Numbered from the stretch's first letter, positions 17,978-27,930 are shown. The stretch is 64,000 bases of DNA from Pseudomonadota bacterium (GCA_018240565.1 JAFEFO010000037.1:1-64000); one strand, 5' to 3'. Notes: generated from the sequence alone by a model not told the origin. A program made the numbers and translations.

Positions 17978-18919
17978 TCATCCCCGGGGATGGTGTTTCT
18001 CATGCAGCCGCTTCAAACCTTCGCGCGCCACCAGCGTATAAATCTGCGTGGTCGACAGCGAGCTGTGGCCGAGCAGCATCTGCAAGGCGCGCAGGTCGGC
18101 ACCGTGGTTGAGCAGGTGCGTGGCAAAACAGTGCCTGAGCACGTGCGGCGAGATGCGCTTGCCCTCGATGCCGGCTCGCAGTGCGTGGTTCTTCACCATC
18201 GTCCAGAACATCTGCCGGGTCATGCCGGCGCGGCGCGCGGTGACGAATACGGCATCGACCGCCGCGCCTCGCAGCAACACGGGGCGCGCCTGCGCGTAAT
18301 AACTTTCGAGCCAGTCCTGCGCCTGTTCGCCCAGCGGCACGAGGCGTTCCTTGCCGCCCTTGCCGGTCACGCGCAGCACGCCCTGGCGCAGGTTGATCTG
18401 CTCGGTGCGCAGGCCGACGAGCTCGCTCACGCGCAGGCCGGTTGCGTAGATCAGCTCGAACATGGCGCGATCGCGCAGGCCCAGCGGCGTTTCCACGTCC
18501 GGCGCGCGGATCAGCGCGTCGACTTCGCCTTCGGACAGGGCCTTGGGCAACGGCCGCGGCAGTTTCGGCGCATCCAGCAGCAATGTTGGATCTTCCGCGA
18601 TCGCGCCCAGCGCCGCGCGCTGCCGGTAGAAACTGCGCAAGGTGGACAGCAGGCGCGCATTGCTGCGTGCGCTGAAGCCCGTGCCGCGTCGTCCGCCGGC
18701 GGAAAAACGCGCGGCAAGATAGGCGTTGAGCGATTCGCGCGTGGCGGAATCCAGCGACTTGCCCTGCCCGTCCAACCAGCGCGAAAGGCCTTCAAGGTCT
18801 TGCCGGTAACTCGCCAGCGTGTTGTCGGCAAGACCGCCCTCGGACCACAGCTTTTCGACGAACGCGTCGATGGCTGCGGCGTCGATGGCTTTGACGGGTG
18901 GTGTAGATTCGGCCGGCAT
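17978..18919 (-). CDS. xerD: Tyrosine site-specific recombinase XerD
   Basis: 313-residue recombinase that with XerC resolves chromosome dimers at dif. It has an N-terminal SAM-like core-binding domain (about 15-115) and a catalytic domain with Arg in TGLRVSELVGL, Lys in TGKGGKERLVPL, the HVLRHCFATHLL motif, LGHSSLSTTQIYT and the Tyr nucleophile. The order xerD then dsbC is conserved in other gammaproteobacteria. A palindromic repeat lies in its upstream region. Confidence 0.93.
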   Translation of the reverse strand: MPAESTPPVKAIDAAAIDAFVEKLWSEGGLADNTLASYRQDLEGLSRWLDGQGKSLDSATRESLNAYLAARFSAGGRRGTGFSARSNARLLSTLRSFYRQRAALGAIAEDPTLLLDAPKLPRPLPKALSEGEVDALIRAPDVETPLGLRDRAMFELIYATGLRVSELVGLRTEQINLRQGVLRVTGKGGKERLVPLGEQAQDWLESYYAQARPVLLRGAAVDAVFVTARRAGMTRQMFWTMVKNHALRAGIEGKRISPHVLRHCFATHLLNHGADLRALQMLLGHSSLSTTQIYTLVAREGLKRLHEKHHPRG

Positions 18920-18930
18920 GATCGCTCATT

Positions 18931-19016
18931 CGTCATACCGGCATGGATTGCCGGTATCCAGACTGCATGGATGCCATCCGTGGCAACTGGATTCCGGCAT
19001 TCCCTGCCGGAATGAC
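18931..19016. repeat. Dispersed palindromic element, copy 1 (86 bp form)
   Basis: Starts CGTCATACCGGCATGG and ends with the complementary TGCCGGAATGAC. Each end is itself a small palindrome (CCGGCA..TGCCGG), and the ends pair with each other. The core holds GCATGGATGCCATCCG. It fills most of the gap between the divergent xerD and RDD genes. The same element recurs near 23306, 41282, 45360 and 60451. Confidence 0.9.
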
Positions 19017-19032
19017 AGCCTAGGAGGTTCCG

Positions 19033-19470
19033 ATGCACGAATCCATTGCCATCCATCCCGCCCCGCTGCGCCTGCGCCTTGCCGCCGCCGCCTACGACCT
19101 GCTGCCCTTGCTCGGACTGTGGTTCCTCGCCGCGATACTTGCCCTCGCCGTCACCGGCGGCGCGCTCGACACGCACACGTTGCGCGGCAAGCTCCTCGTG
19201 CAGGGATTCGCGCTCGCGCTCAGCGCCGCGTATTTCGTCGTGTCATGGACGCGCGGCGGCCAGACCATCGGCATGCGCGCGTGGAAATTGCGCGTAGTCG
19301 ATGCGGATGGAAACCGTGTGTCGTGGGCGCGCGCGCTGCTGCGCTTCGTCGTCGCGCTGATTTCGCTCGCCGCGGTCGGCGCGGGATTCTGGTGGACGCT
19401 CATCGATCCGCAAAAACGCACGTGGCATGATATCGCGGCGGGGACGCGCGTGTTGCGAAAGGCAGCCTAA
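19033..19470 (+). CDS. RDD family membrane protein
   Basis: 145-residue inner-membrane protein of the RDD family, whose biochemical role is unclear (some members are implicated in ion or proton exchange). Three helices are visible, near 22-42, 55-75 and 103-122. The Arg-Asp signature is present in part as LRLRLAAAAYDLLPL, followed by GGQTIGMRAWKLRVVD and RTWHDIAAGTRV, which are typical. An AGGAGG ribosome site precedes the ATG (CTAGGAGGTTCCG). It converges on lptG, sharing three bases of stop codon. Confidence 0.88.
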   Translation: MHESIAIHPAPLRLRLAAAAYDLLPLLGLWFLAAILALAVTGGALDTHTLRGKLLVQGFALALSAAYFVVSWTRGGQTIGMRAWKLRVVDADGNRVSWARALLRFVVALISLAAVGAGFWWTLIDPQKRTWHDIAAGTRVLRKAA

Positions 19471-20567
19471 CCGAACCTTCGGAAATACACCGTCGCCGCG
19501 CCGGCCAGCAACAGCGACGGCAGCGCATTGGCCAGCGCCAGGTTGAAATTGTATACAACGCCCATGCTGACCACCGCGCTCTGGAAGAAATAGAAGGTGA
19601 TCGCCAGCACAATGCCGATGAACAGGCGTTTGCCCAGGCCGCCGGTGCGCAGCGTGCCGAACGCGAATGGCACCGCGCAGAACGCCAGCACCAGCACGTT
19701 GAGCGGATAGAAGATGCGGCCCCAGAACGCGCGCTGGTAGCTGCCGGCGTCCTGGCGATTGCGTTGCATGTAGTCGATGTTGCGCGACAGGTCGGTGATG
19801 GAAAGGTATTCGGGATGGATCATCGACACCGCCAGCACGTTCGGGTCGAGCGTGGATTTCCACTGCGCCTGCGGCAGCGTCGTGCTCGTCGCAGAAGCGT
19901 TGCCGAACTGCGTGCGGCGCACGTCGTGGAAGGTCCATTCGCCGTCGGCATGCGTGGCGGTCTTGGCCAGCGACAGCGTGGTGAGCTTGCCGGCGGCGTC
20001 GAACTCGAACACGCGCACGTCCTGCAATTCCACCTGCGGGCCGTGCTTGCCGATGCGCGTGCGGCCATGCTTGGCATTGACGACATTCGTGCCATCGCGC
20101 GCCCACAGGCTGCCGCCGCGGCCGATGGCGACGTCCCTGGATTTGGCGGTAAGCGCCAGCGATTCGGCTTTTTGCTCGCCGCGCGGGCCGATGGTTTCGC
20201 CCATCAGCATCACCAGCGCGGTCAGGGCGGTCAGGGCGACGATGACCGACACGCAGATGCGCAACTTGGACATGCCCGCCGCGCGCAGGGCGGTCAGCTC
20301 GCCGCTGGTGGCCAGGCCGCCCATGCCGAGCAGGCCGCCGATCAGCGCGGCGTAGCCGAAGAACTGGTAGCCGCGCCGCGGTACGGTGAGCAAGGTGTAG
20401 GCGACCGCCTTGCTCAATGTGTACTGGCCGGTGCCAATGTCGTTGATTTCGCCGACGAAGGCGCGAAAGGCGTCGAAGCCGACGAGGAATCCCCAGGTCA
20501 CCAGCACCGTGCCGAGCACCGACAGCGCGACGAGCTTGTCGACCTGTTTGAACGCGACCATGCGCAT
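19467..20567 (-). CDS. lptG: LPS export permease LptG
   Basis: 366-residue permease of the LptB2FG transporter, which extracts lipopolysaccharide from the inner membrane and passes it to LptC. There are three helices in the N-terminal half (about 14-35, 60-84, 98-120), a large periplasmic beta-jellyroll domain (about 130-265) and three C-terminal helices. Motifs such as GQYTLSKAVAYTLLTVPRRGYQFFG and ELTALRAAGMS fit the family. It overlaps the lptF stop by one base (TGATG). Confidence 0.95.
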   Translation of the reverse strand: MRMVAFKQVDKLVALSVLGTVLVTWGFLVGFDAFRAFVGEINDIGTGQYTLSKAVAYTLLTVPRRGYQFFGYAALIGGLLGMGGLATSGELTALRAAGMSKLRICVSVIVALTALTALVMLMGETIGPRGEQKAESLALTAKSRDVAIGRGGSLWARDGTNVVNAKHGRTRIGKHGPQVELQDVRVFEFDAAGKLTTLSLAKTATHADGEWTFHDVRRTQFGNASATSTTLPQAQWKSTLDPNVLAVSMIHPEYLSITDLSRNIDYMQRNRQDAGSYQRAFWGRIFYPLNVLVLAFCAVPFAFGTLRTGGLGKRLFIGIVLAITFYFFQSAVVSMGVVYNFNLALANALPSLLLAGAATVYFRRFG

Positions 20568-21700
20568 CAGGCCGCTCCCGGCTGCATGCGCACGCGCACG
20601 GCCCTGGGTTTGGGCAATTTGTCGCCGCGCCAGATCAGGTAGACGGCGATCAAGGCCGCGGGAATCTGCACCCACCAGAAGCCGATGCGTGGATCGAGCT
20701 TGCCCTGGCTGAGCCAGGAGCGGTCCAGGGCGAGGAAGTTGTAATACACGAACCAGGCCAGCAACGCGATCAACAAGCGCGCATAGCGCGGTTCGCGCGG
20801 ACTCGACTTGGCCAGCGGCAGGCCGAGCAACACCAGCACCAGCACCGAAACCGGCGCAGCCAGCCGCCACAACAATTCGATGCGCTGCACCGGGTCGGCG
20901 CTGCCGAGCAGCTGCAGGGTCGGTGCGCTGCGCTTGACCGAATCGGGCGTGGTGTCGGTGTCGTTGTCCGGCAACTGGATGTCGTTGCGCGCGTAGCGCA
21001 TCAGGCGCCAGTTGTCCTGCCCGAGCGTGCCTTCGACACGAAACCCGTCGTTCAAGCCGAGGAAGCGCTGCGCGCCGTCGGCGTCGTGGAAGAGTTCGCC
21101 GCTGGCCGCGGTGACGATGTTGATCCCCGTGCTGCCATCCTTGGCATTGGCGCGTTCGCTTTCCAGAAACAATTTCTGGAACTTCGTGCCGTCGGCATTC
21201 ATTTCCTCGACATACATGACGCCATCGTTCTTGGGCAGTTCGACGAAGCGCCCGGGTTCCAGGCCGGCGATGATCAACGAACGACTCGCCTCTTCCTGCA
21301 GCGCCTGCGCCTGGCGCACCGCCGCCGGCGCGAGCCAGAATGAAACCAGCGCAATGGCGACCGCCAGCGGCACGCCGAACAGCGCGAGCGGCCGCAACAA
21401 ACCCGTGGCGGGCAATCCGGACGCCGCGAAAACGGCCATCTCGCTTTCGCGGTAGAGCCGCCCGTAGGCCATCTGCACGCCAAGGAACGCGGCCAGCGGC
21501 ACCAGCAAGGTCAGGGCATCGACGGTGCGCAAGCCGATCAAGGCCAGCAGCAGGTCGGCGGCGACACGGCCGCGCGCGATCTTGGCCAGCAGGTCGGCCA
21601 CCGTCGCACCCACCGTCACCAGCAACAGGATCGCCGTGGCGGCGGCGAAGCTCCATGCCAGTTCGCGCGCCAGGTAGCGGTCGACAATACGCAGCATCAT
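20567..21700 (-). CDS. lptF: LPS export permease LptF
   Basis: 377-residue partner permease of LptG. It shows six membrane helices around a periplasmic domain, with the coupling-helix motif [15 protein letters not shown] that contacts LptB. The start ([16 protein letters not shown]) is standard for the family. It is divergent from pepA with a 115-base shared promoter region, the arrangement known from E. coli. Confidence 0.95.
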   Translation of the reverse strand: MMLRIVDRYLARELAWSFAAATAILLLVTVGATVADLLAKIARGRVAADLLLALIGLRTVDALTLLVPLAAFLGVQMAYGRLYRESEMAVFAASGLPATGLLRPLALFGVPLAVAIALVSFWLAPAAVRQAQALQEEASRSLIIAGLEPGRFVELPKNDGVMYVEEMNADGTKFQKLFLESERANAKDGSTGINIVTAASGELFHDADGAQRFLGLNDGFRVEGTLGQDNWRLMRYARNDIQLPDNDTDTTPDSVKRSAPTLQLLGSADPVQRIELLWRLAAPVSVLVLVLLGLPLAKSSPREPRYARLLIALLAWFVYYNFLALDRSWLSQGKLDPRIGFWWVQIPAALIAVYLIWRGDKLPKPRAVRVRMQPGAA

Positions 21701-21815
21701 TCAATCCGGTAAACTTCGGTGTTCGCCGCGCGATTGCACCATGCGCCGCGTTCGAACCCGCTTAAGTGTAGCGGCAGCCATCGCGCCGCTGCGCATCTTT
21801 TTTTCAGGAACCGAC

Positions 21816-23297
21816 ATGACCCTGCTCTTCGAAGTGACCCAGGACGCCCCCGAAACCTGCGCCGCACCCTGCCTCGTCGTCGGTGCGTTCGAGGATCGCG
21901 TGCTCAGCGCGGCGGCCCTGCGCATCGACGAAAAATCCGGCGGGGCGATCACGCGCCTGGTCGATTCCGGCGACATTTCCGGCAAGCCCGGCAGCACGCA
22001 CGTGCTGTTCGCCCTGCCCGGCATCGCCGCGGCGCGCGTGCTCGTGGTCGGATTGGGCGAGATCGGGAAGTTCGACGCCGCGCGCCTGGCGCGCGCCAGT
22101 GCCGACGCCGCGCGCACGCTCAAGGGCCTGCCGCTGGATCGCGCCGTGTCGTACCTGACCGAGCTCGATGTTCCCGGCAAGGACACGGCGTGGAAGCTGC
22201 GCACAGCCGCGCTCGCCAGCGACGCGCAAGCCTACAAGTACACGGCCACGTTCAAGCCCAAACCGAAGTCTTCGCAAGCGGAGTTTTCCGCACTTGCCTT
22301 TGCCGCGCCGGCGTCCGCTGCCGCGGCGTTGGCGCAAGCCACGGCCATCGCCGACGGCGTGCGCTTCGCGCGCGAACTGGGCAACCTGCCGCCGAACATC
22401 TGCACGCCCGCCTACATCGCCGCGCAAGCGCAGAAGCTGGCCGCCGATCATCCCGGCGTGGGCTGCGAAATCCTCGACGAAGCGCAGATGCGCAAGCTCG
22501 GCATGGGCGCCCTGCTCGGCGTCGCGGCGGGTTCGGCCAATGCCCCGCGCCTGATCGCGCTGCAGTGGAACGGCGCCGGTGAAGCGGCGCCCTACGCGCT
22601 GGTCGGCAAGGGCGTCACCTTCGACTCGGGCGGCATCAACATCAAGCCCAGCGCCGGCATGGAAGAGATGAAATTCGACATGGGCGGCGCAGCCGGCGTG
22701 CTCGGTGCGTTCCTGGCCGCCGTCAAGCTCAAGCTGAAATTGAACCTGGTGTGCGTCGTGCCGGCGGTGGAAAACATGCCGGGCAACAATGCGCAACGCC
22801 CAAGCGACGTGGTCACCACGATGTCCGGCACCACGGTCGAGATCCTCAACACCGATGCCGAAGGTCGCCTGATCCTGTGCGACGCACTGACCTTCGTGCA
22901 GAAGTTCAAGCCTGCGGTCATCATCGACGCCGCCACGCTCACCGGCGCCTGCGTGGTGGCGCTGGGCAAGCATGCCTCCGGCCTGATGACGAAGGACGAT
23001 GCACTGGCCAGCGAACTCCTCGCCGCCGGCGAGGCCACGCTCGACCGCGCCTGGCGCCTGCCGTTGTGGGACGACTACCAGAGCCAGCTCGACACCGGCT
23101 ATGCGGACGTCGCCAACATCGGCGGCAAGTACGCCGGCGCGATCACTGCCGGATGCTTCCTGTCGCGCTTCACCGAAGGCTTCCGCTGGGCGCACCTGGA
23201 CATCGCCGGCACGGCGTGGGAAGAAGGCCGCAAGGGCTCGGGCACCGGTCGCCCGGTGCCGCTGCTGGTGCAGTACTTGCTGGATCGTGTAGGGTAA
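21816..23297 (+). CDS. pepA: Leucyl aminopeptidase PepA
   Basis: 493-residue M17 metallo-aminopeptidase. The C-terminal catalytic domain carries the metal and bicarbonate residues in [26 protein letters not shown] and the signature [10 protein letters not shown]. The start at 21816 follows an AGGAA ribosome site and begins [11 protein letters not shown]; upstream codons look non-coding. In E. coli PepA also binds DNA as a XerCD accessory factor; xerD lies nearby here, but that role is not shown by this sequence. Confidence 0.95.
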   Translation: MTLLFEVTQDAPETCAAPCLVVGAFEDRVLSAAALRIDEKSGGAITRLVDSGDISGKPGSTHVLFALPGIAAARVLVVGLGEIGKFDAARLARASADAARTLKGLPLDRAVSYLTELDVPGKDTAWKLRTAALASDAQAYKYTATFKPKPKSSQAEFSALAFAAPASAAAALAQATAIADGVRFARELGNLPPNICTPAYIAAQAQKLAADHPGVGCEILDEAQMRKLGMGALLGVAAGSANAPRLIALQWNGAGEAAPYALVGKGVTFDSGGINIKPSAGMEEMKFDMGGAAGVLGAFLAAVKLKLKLNLVCVVPAVENMPGNNAQRPSDVVTTMSGTTVEILNTDAEGRLILCDALTFVQKFKPAVIIDAATLTGACVVALGKHASGLMTKDDALASELLAAGEATLDRAWRLPLWDDYQSQLDTGYADVANIGGKYAGAITAGCFLSRFTEGFRWAHLDIAGTAWEEGRKGSGTGRPVPLLVQYLLDRVG

Positions 23298-23305
23298 ATT
23301 CAATG

Positions 23306-23417
23306 CGTCATCCCGGCATGGATTGCCGGGATCCAGACTGCATGGATGCCGAGCTGGACTATCGCTCTCGTCGCCTTCCCTGGCAACTGGATTCCGGCAG
23401 TCCCTGCCGGAATGACG
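23306..23417. repeat. Dispersed palindromic element, copy 2 (112 bp form)
   Basis: Begins CGTCATCCCGGCATGG and ends CCTGCCGGAATGACG. The arms match copy 1, but the core is about 26 bases longer. It lies between pepA and holC, so it would be transcribed with the operon and could form a long hairpin in the mRNA. Confidence 0.9.
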
Positions 23418-23430
23418 AACCAAGATATCC

Positions 23431-23853
23431 ATGCCTCGCGCCGACTTTTATCTCATCGCCAAGCCGCGCTTCCGCGACGATCCGCTGCGACTCGTGTGCG
23501 AGCTTGCCAAGCGTGCCCTCGAAAGCGGCCAGGCGACGCTGATCCTCGCGCGCTCCGTGGAACAGGCCGAGGCGCTCGATGAAAAACTCTGGGAATTCGA
23601 CGAGGCCGCTTTCATCCCGCACCAGCTCGCCGGCGATGACGACGACGCGCTCACGCCGGTATTGATCGTACCGCCCGGCGTGGCCACGCCCGACCGCGCG
23701 ATGGTCATCAACCTGCGCGACGATGCCGTTGCGGGAATCTTCGAACGCGTGCTGGAAGTGGTACCCGACGATGAAACGCAACGCGCCGGCTCGCGCGAAC
23801 GCTGGAAGGCCTACAAGGCCGCCGGCATCGAGATCGCCAAGCACGACATGTGA
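23431..23853 (+). CDS. holC: DNA polymerase III subunit chi
   Basis: 140-residue chi subunit of the clamp-loader complex, which links psi to single-strand binding protein. Family features are the start ADFYLIAKPRF, the LVCELAKRALESGQATLILARS segment, LDEKLWEFDEAAFIPHQL, and the C-terminal RWKAYKAAGIEI. It follows pepA as in other gammaproteobacteria, but valS, its usual next gene, is 14.6 kb away. Confidence 0.93.
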   Translation: MPRADFYLIAKPRFRDDPLRLVCELAKRALESGQATLILARSVEQAEALDEKLWEFDEAAFIPHQLAGDDDDALTPVLIVPPGVATPDRAMVINLRDDAVAGIFERVLEVVPDDETQRAGSRERWKAYKAAGIEIAKHDM

Positions 23854-23872
23854 GCGTTCCAGAAGCCCGGAA

Positions 23873-24616
23873 TCACGGCGCCACGCGCATGTCGACCGGG
23901 CCCGCGGTGAAGGAAACCTTCAGATCCATCGAGTCGCGGGTCGCGGCCTTTTCCTTGCTCATGCCAAGCCACTGGCCCGCGGCATCGACCACGGCGGTGT
24001 TGAACGCAGCGGGACATTCCGAATCCCCCAGTTCCGCGGATTTGACGCGGCCGCTCTTATCCAGACTCAGCCAGACGCTGGCCGTGCAGCGCTTGGTCAG
24101 ATGCGGCGGCAGCGGCGGCAATGGCGTGTGCACCCATTGCGCGGACCATGAGTAGCGCGGCATGGCCGATTGCTTGTCGCCGGCCACGTAGATCGCCTTG
24201 CCGGTTTTCGCGTCGAACTGGATGGCGACCGGCCAGCCTTTGCCCTCGCCAGGCGGAAGCGGGAAATGCGTTGCGATGATGTTGCTGGCCACGCAGGTGC
24301 CGAAGGCGTTGTCCGGGGCCGGGAACGGCGCATTCAGCGTGCCGTCGATGCGCATCATGCCGACCAGGGTGAATGTCGCGGGCATTTTCGCCCCCTTCTG
24401 CTGGGCGCAATCCCGCGCGACGGCCAGGACAGCCGCCTGATTGACCGACTTCTGCAGCTCGCGCGAATACTCGGCCTGGGTTGGCGTGGCGCTGACACTG
24501 CCGATTTTTGTCAGCAAGTCGCTGATATTGTCCGCGGTTCCCGCTGCCACGGCGCCATGCGCCCATAGCATCGCGGCACTGGAAACAATCGCCAGCAGGC
24601 ATACAGGTGCCTTCAT
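23873..24616 (-). CDS. Secreted protein of unknown function, TonB-C-like segment
   Basis: 247-residue exported protein. The start at 24616 has a GGAAGGAG ribosome site and gives a signal peptide ending near GAVAA (residue 24). The second half contains CTASVWLSLDKSGRVKSAEL...CPAAFNTAVVDAAGQW, which resembles the C-terminal domain of TonB-like proteins; the half before it (TFTLVGMMRIDGTL) could be a second, weaker copy. I saw no membrane anchor other than the signal. It is the first gene of the accessory block, convergent with holC. Confidence 0.6.
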   Translation of the reverse strand: MKAPVCLLAIVSSAAMLWAHGAVAAGTADNISDLLTKIGSVSATPTQAEYSRELQKSVNQAAVLAVARDCAQQKGAKMPATFTLVGMMRIDGTLNAPFPAPDNAFGTCVASNIIATHFPLPPGEGKGWPVAIQFDAKTGKAIYVAGDKQSAMPRYSWSAQWVHTPLPPLPPHLTKRCTASVWLSLDKSGRVKSAELGDSECPAAFNTAVVDAAGQWLGMSKEKAATRDSMDLKVSFTAGPVDMRVAP

Positions 24617-24735
24617 GGTTCTCTCCTTCCGATCACGGTTTGCCAGGCCCGCCGCCGCGACCACGCGCGGCATCAGCGGTCGAAGTCAGAATTCAAGCAC
24701 AAATCGTTCCAAATCTTGCGTTGCGGCAAGGAAAC

Positions 24736-25040
24736 TCATTGCGAAAAACCCATCCTGCGCACCAGTGCGGCATAGCGTGGATCGACGCGCAGCGAAGCCA
24801 GCAGCGGATCGCAGGTGATCAACATCATGCCGCCGTCGTGCAGCGTCAGCGCCTTGTCCAGCCACGCAAACGCGGCATCGGCTTCGCCGCGCCAGGCATG
24901 CACCTGGGCGATCTGGCAGGCCATGCCCGCGGCGTATTTTTGCGTCAACTCGTCCAGCGCGCGGCGCGACGCATTTCGCCGTGGACGTGCGCGAATTGCA
25001 CGAGCTTGCGTTGTTGCAGGCGTTGCAGGAAATCGCTCAT
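24736..25040 (-). pseudogene. Collapsed TolB-N/TPR gene: start and end only
   Basis: From ATG at 25040 the sequence reads MSDFLQRLQQRKLVQFA, a match to the start of the TPR genes at 27867 and 33348. After about 60 bases it jumps to a 240-base segment (24736-24975) nearly identical to the last 240 bases of the TPR gene ending at 27931, from ALDELTQKYAAGM to MGFSQ. The join is out of frame and the middle (over 1.5 kb) is gone. The start is of one subtype and the end of the other, so it may be a recombination product. Confidence 0.8.
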
Positions 25041-25056
25041 GCACCCACCGTGGTGT

Positions 25057-25497
25057 TCATGCCTGCAAATCCTGATCCGGAACCGCCAGAAACGGATTCA
25101 GGATGGTAAGACCGCCAACCGTTCGTCCGTGACTCAGATCCTCGCTGTACAACCGTTCGCAGCCGCTGCGGATTGCCGCTTCCATGATCAGCGCATCGAA
25201 CCATTCGATCTGTTCGCGCCCCGCCAACTCATGCGCGTCGAGCACCAGGTTCGCATCTGCCGTCACGACATCGAAATGCGCCAGGGCGTCGAGCGCCGCG
25301 CGCACGTCTCGCGCCAGCATCGGCGGCTTGAACTTGCGCGTGAGCACGGCGCGCAGTTCGATCAAAACCTGGGTGCTGACCACGATCTCGTGCTCGCGCG
25401 CCTGCGCACGCAGCCAATCCGCGATCCGGCGCCCCTTGGCGACTTCGCGCTTGTCCAGGCGATACACCCATAGATTGGTGTCGATGAAGACGCGCAC
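25057..25497 (-). CDS. PIN-domain toxin (VapC-like)
   Basis: 146-residue PIN domain ribonuclease, the likely toxin of a type II module. Acidic residues expected to bind magnesium are in VFIDTNLWVYRLD, VLIELRAVL and EWFDALIMEAA, with YSEDLSHG near the end. The GTG start at 25497 lies two bases after the antitoxin stop. The likely target is tRNA or rRNA by family, but this cannot be told from sequence. Confidence 0.82.
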   Translation of the reverse strand: MRVFIDTNLWVYRLDKREVAKGRRIADWLRAQAREHEIVVSTQVLIELRAVLTRKFKPPMLARDVRAALDALAHFDVVTADANLVLDAHELAGREQIEWFDALIMEAAIRSGCERLYSEDLSHGRTVGGLTILNPFLAVPDQDLQA

Positions 25498-25499
25498 GC

Positions 25500-25727
25500 T
25501 CAGCGCTGGTGCAGTTCGTCGCGAGACCACGCGCGGACGCTGCGCGACTTGCTGCGCTTGGCCACGGCATCGAGTGCATCCAGCGCATCGAGCCGGCGAC
25601 TGCGTGCATCCACGTACTGGATAAGATAGTCGCGCACCAGCGCATTGACCGAGGTGCGTTCGCGCAAGGCTGCCTCGCGCGCCCTCTGCAGGATCGCATC
25701 ATCCACGCTCAGGGTCAGATTGGCCAT
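25500..25727 (-). CDS. Ribbon-helix-helix antitoxin
   Basis: 75-residue protein with an N-terminal ribbon-helix-helix DNA-binding fold (ANLTLSVDDAILQRAREAALRERTSVNALVRDYL) and a basic C-terminal arm rich in Lys and Arg that should cover the PIN toxin. It starts at 25727 after an AGGTGTG-type ribosome site. The module probably represses its own promoter. Confidence 0.8.
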   Translation of the reverse strand: MANLTLSVDDAILQRAREAALRERTSVNALVRDYLIQYVDARSRRLDALDALDAVAKRSKSRSVRAWSRDELHQR

Positions 25728-25757
25728 GTCGCACACCTCGCTCGATAGCACGGGATC

Positions 25758-25766
25758 AGTGTAGCA
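25758..25766 (-). promoter_or_regulatory. Candidate extended -10 box of the first TA module
   Basis: On the minus strand TGCTACACT, an extended -10 pattern, ends 30 bases before the antitoxin start. No good -35 box is seen, as is common for extended -10 promoters. Confidence 0.35.
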
Positions 25767-25803
25767 CATACCGGCTGCGTGCCGAGTCCGAGAAGCCGGT
25801 CGC

Positions 25804-27867
25804 TCACTGCGCCGCCGTACCCGCAGGCGTGTACGGCTGGCCCTGCCTCGCCAGCAGCGCCTGAAACGCCGGGTCGTGGCGGATCGCGTCCCAGATCGGG
25901 TCGAGCCGCAACAGCGCTGGTGTCGTTTGGCTGCCCTTGGTTTGCAACAGGCGTTCGAGCAACGGCATGGCTTGCGCCACATCGCCGTTCATGGCGTAGA
26001 TCTGCGCCAGATAATCCAGCCACAACGGGCCTTCGTAGGCGTCCTTCGATTCGGGGATCAGGGCTACGGCCTGCTTGCCCGCGGCGACCGCTTCCGCGCG
26101 CTCGCCTATGCCGGCGCAGGCCAACCCCAACACGGAATGCCAGGCCGCAGCGACATAGGGATCCACGGGTTTGGCAGCCAGCGCGGTGCGCGCGCGTGTC
26201 TGCACCTCGCGATACAGCGCGGTCGCTTTTGCAGGAGAGCCGGCGCGCTGTTCGCTCAATGCTTGCGACAACCGCCAGCCGACGCTCGCCGGCAAATACG
26301 AGCCGACAAAGAATTCCGAGTGGTATTCTTCCGCATCCTTGTCGGAGATCGCCTGCGCGAACAGATCGGCCGCGCTCTTGAAGTCGCGTCGGTACAAGGC
26401 CTGTTGCGCGCGCAGCGCGATCGCAGCACCTTCCCGCGGGCGCACGAACGCAAGCGCCCGGTCCGCCGCGTCCAGCCCTTCCAGATTCCAGATTGCGAAG
26501 AGCTTCAATTCCTGAGCGCCCGTCGCGTCCGGATACGTGGAAAGATAGGCATTTTGCGAGGTGAGCAAGGCTGCATAGTCGTGCTGCGCCAGCATGCTGT
26601 TTGCAATGTCGAATTTGATCTTGTTGTTCAATGGATCCAGGGTCTGCGCGTGCTTGAGGTCGCGCATCATTGCATCCCATTGTCCGAGCCGACGCTCGGC
26701 CACCGCCGCGCGAAACCAGGCCGCCGCATCGTTGGGCACGCTGGGCAGTACCGCGCGGATCAATGCCAGAGATCCCGTAAAATCGAGCCGTGCCACGTAC
26801 TCGAAATTGGCACGCGCCAGCTTGACCTGTGGCAGGTCAGGCGCCAGCGACTCTGCCCGATCCAGCGCCAGCTTTGCGGCATCCAGACGCGTTTGCGTGG
26901 GATCGAAGCCATACCAGTACATGTTCAGATCCTGTCCCACAAGCTCCGTCCATGCCAGGGTGAACCCCGGATCCAGTTCGACGGCAGTTTGCAGACGGTC
27001 GATGACCTGCTCCAAACCGGCAGCGGAACCAGTGGCTGACCGGTCCAGTTCCAATGCCTTGAGATAGGCCTGATAGGCCGCCGGATTCCGGGTTGGTACC
27101 GCGACAAGGCCCTGCTGCTCGCCGGGCGTGAGCTTGGCCTTCAGCGCATCGGCGACCTTCTGTGCCACTTCGCCTTCCACGCCGAAGATGTTATCCAGCG
27201 TGCGTTGGTAACTCTCGGCCCAGATGTGTGCGTCGGTACTCGCATCGATCAACTGCACATTGATCAATACCTGGTTTCCGGCTTTCTGCACGCTGCCTTC
27301 CAGGAGCGTCGCCACGCCGAGTTGCTGTGCGATGGTTTTCAGATCGTCCGGGCGGCTGGCGTACTTTTCGGTCGAGGTGCGCGAAATCACCTTCAGATCG
27401 CCGATCACCGCAAGCTTGGTCAGGATCAGGTCCTGCATGCCGTCGGCAAAGTACTTGTTGTCCGTATCATGGCTGAGATTCTCGAACGGCAGCACCGCGA
27501 TGGATTTTGCCGGGATCGACGCGGCAGTCGCTGGCGGCGCGGCCATGTTCGCTGCAACCTCGACCGGTGCCGTGCGCTCGTAGCGCCACAGCAAACCGCC
27601 ACCGATGGCCAGCAGCAACGCGAGGATCACCAACTCGGTACTCGACACACGCTGCACGCCGCGCTCGCCGTGGTACCAGGCCAGCACCAGGGTCACGAAA
27701 AATCCGACCACGAGCGCAAGAATCAGCACACGTTCGAGCGAATCGGGCCAACCAAAGCGCTGTGCAACGACATCCAGCACCTGGATCAGCGCAAACGCCG
27801 CTGCGATGTAGGCCAGCGCCCATTGCACGAGTTTGCGTTCGCGCAAGCGCTGCAGGATTCCATGCAT
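25804..27867 (-). CDS. Membrane TolB-N/TPR protein, subtype A
   Basis: 687-residue protein. Three membrane helices near 14-34, 44-62 and 72-92 follow a short basic N-terminus, so the long C-terminal part should be outside the cytoplasm. After a linker, residues 120-245 form a TolB-N-like domain ([47 protein letters not shown]). The rest is TPR-like helices ending in a typical DPIWDAIRHDPAFQALL tail. Such proteins are common in Xanthomonadales and of unknown biochemical role. The start at 27867 gives the conserved MHGILQRLRERKLVQWA. Confidence 0.8.
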   Translation of the reverse strand: MHGILQRLRERKLVQWALAYIAAAFALIQVLDVVAQRFGWPDSLERVLILALVVGFFVTLVLAWYHGERGVQRVSSTELVILALLLAIGGGLLWRYERTAPVEVAANMAAPPATAASIPAKSIAVLPFENLSHDTDNKYFADGMQDLILTKLAVIGDLKVISRTSTEKYASRPDDLKTIAQQLGVATLLEGSVQKAGNQVLINVQLIDASTDAHIWAESYQRTLDNIFGVEGEVAQKVADALKAKLTPGEQQGLVAVPTRNPAAYQAYLKALELDRSATGSAAGLEQVIDRLQTAVELDPGFTLAWTELVGQDLNMYWYGFDPTQTRLDAAKLALDRAESLAPDLPQVKLARANFEYVARLDFTGSLALIRAVLPSVPNDAAAWFRAAVAERRLGQWDAMMRDLKHAQTLDPLNNKIKFDIANSMLAQHDYAALLTSQNAYLSTYPDATGAQELKLFAIWNLEGLDAADRALAFVRPREGAAIALRAQQALYRRDFKSAADLFAQAISDKDAEEYHSEFFVGSYLPASVGWRLSQALSEQRAGSPAKATALYREVQTRARTALAAKPVDPYVAAAWHSVLGLACAGIGERAEAVAAGKQAVALIPESKDAYEGPLWLDYLAQIYAMNGDVAQAMPLLERLLQTKGSQTTPALLRLDPIWDAIRHDPAFQALLARQGQPYTPAGTAAQ

Positions 27868-27930
27868 GGCCAACCCCCGTTGGCGTCCAGACGCGCCATG
27901 GTAACAAAGCACGCCGCGCGACGAGGTCCC

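Noticed and set aside
24736..25044. A 102-residue gene in the frame ending MGFSQ
   Set aside because: Its first 25 codons are frame-shifted sequence and the rest is the duplicated tail of the gene at 27931. It is better described as a relic.
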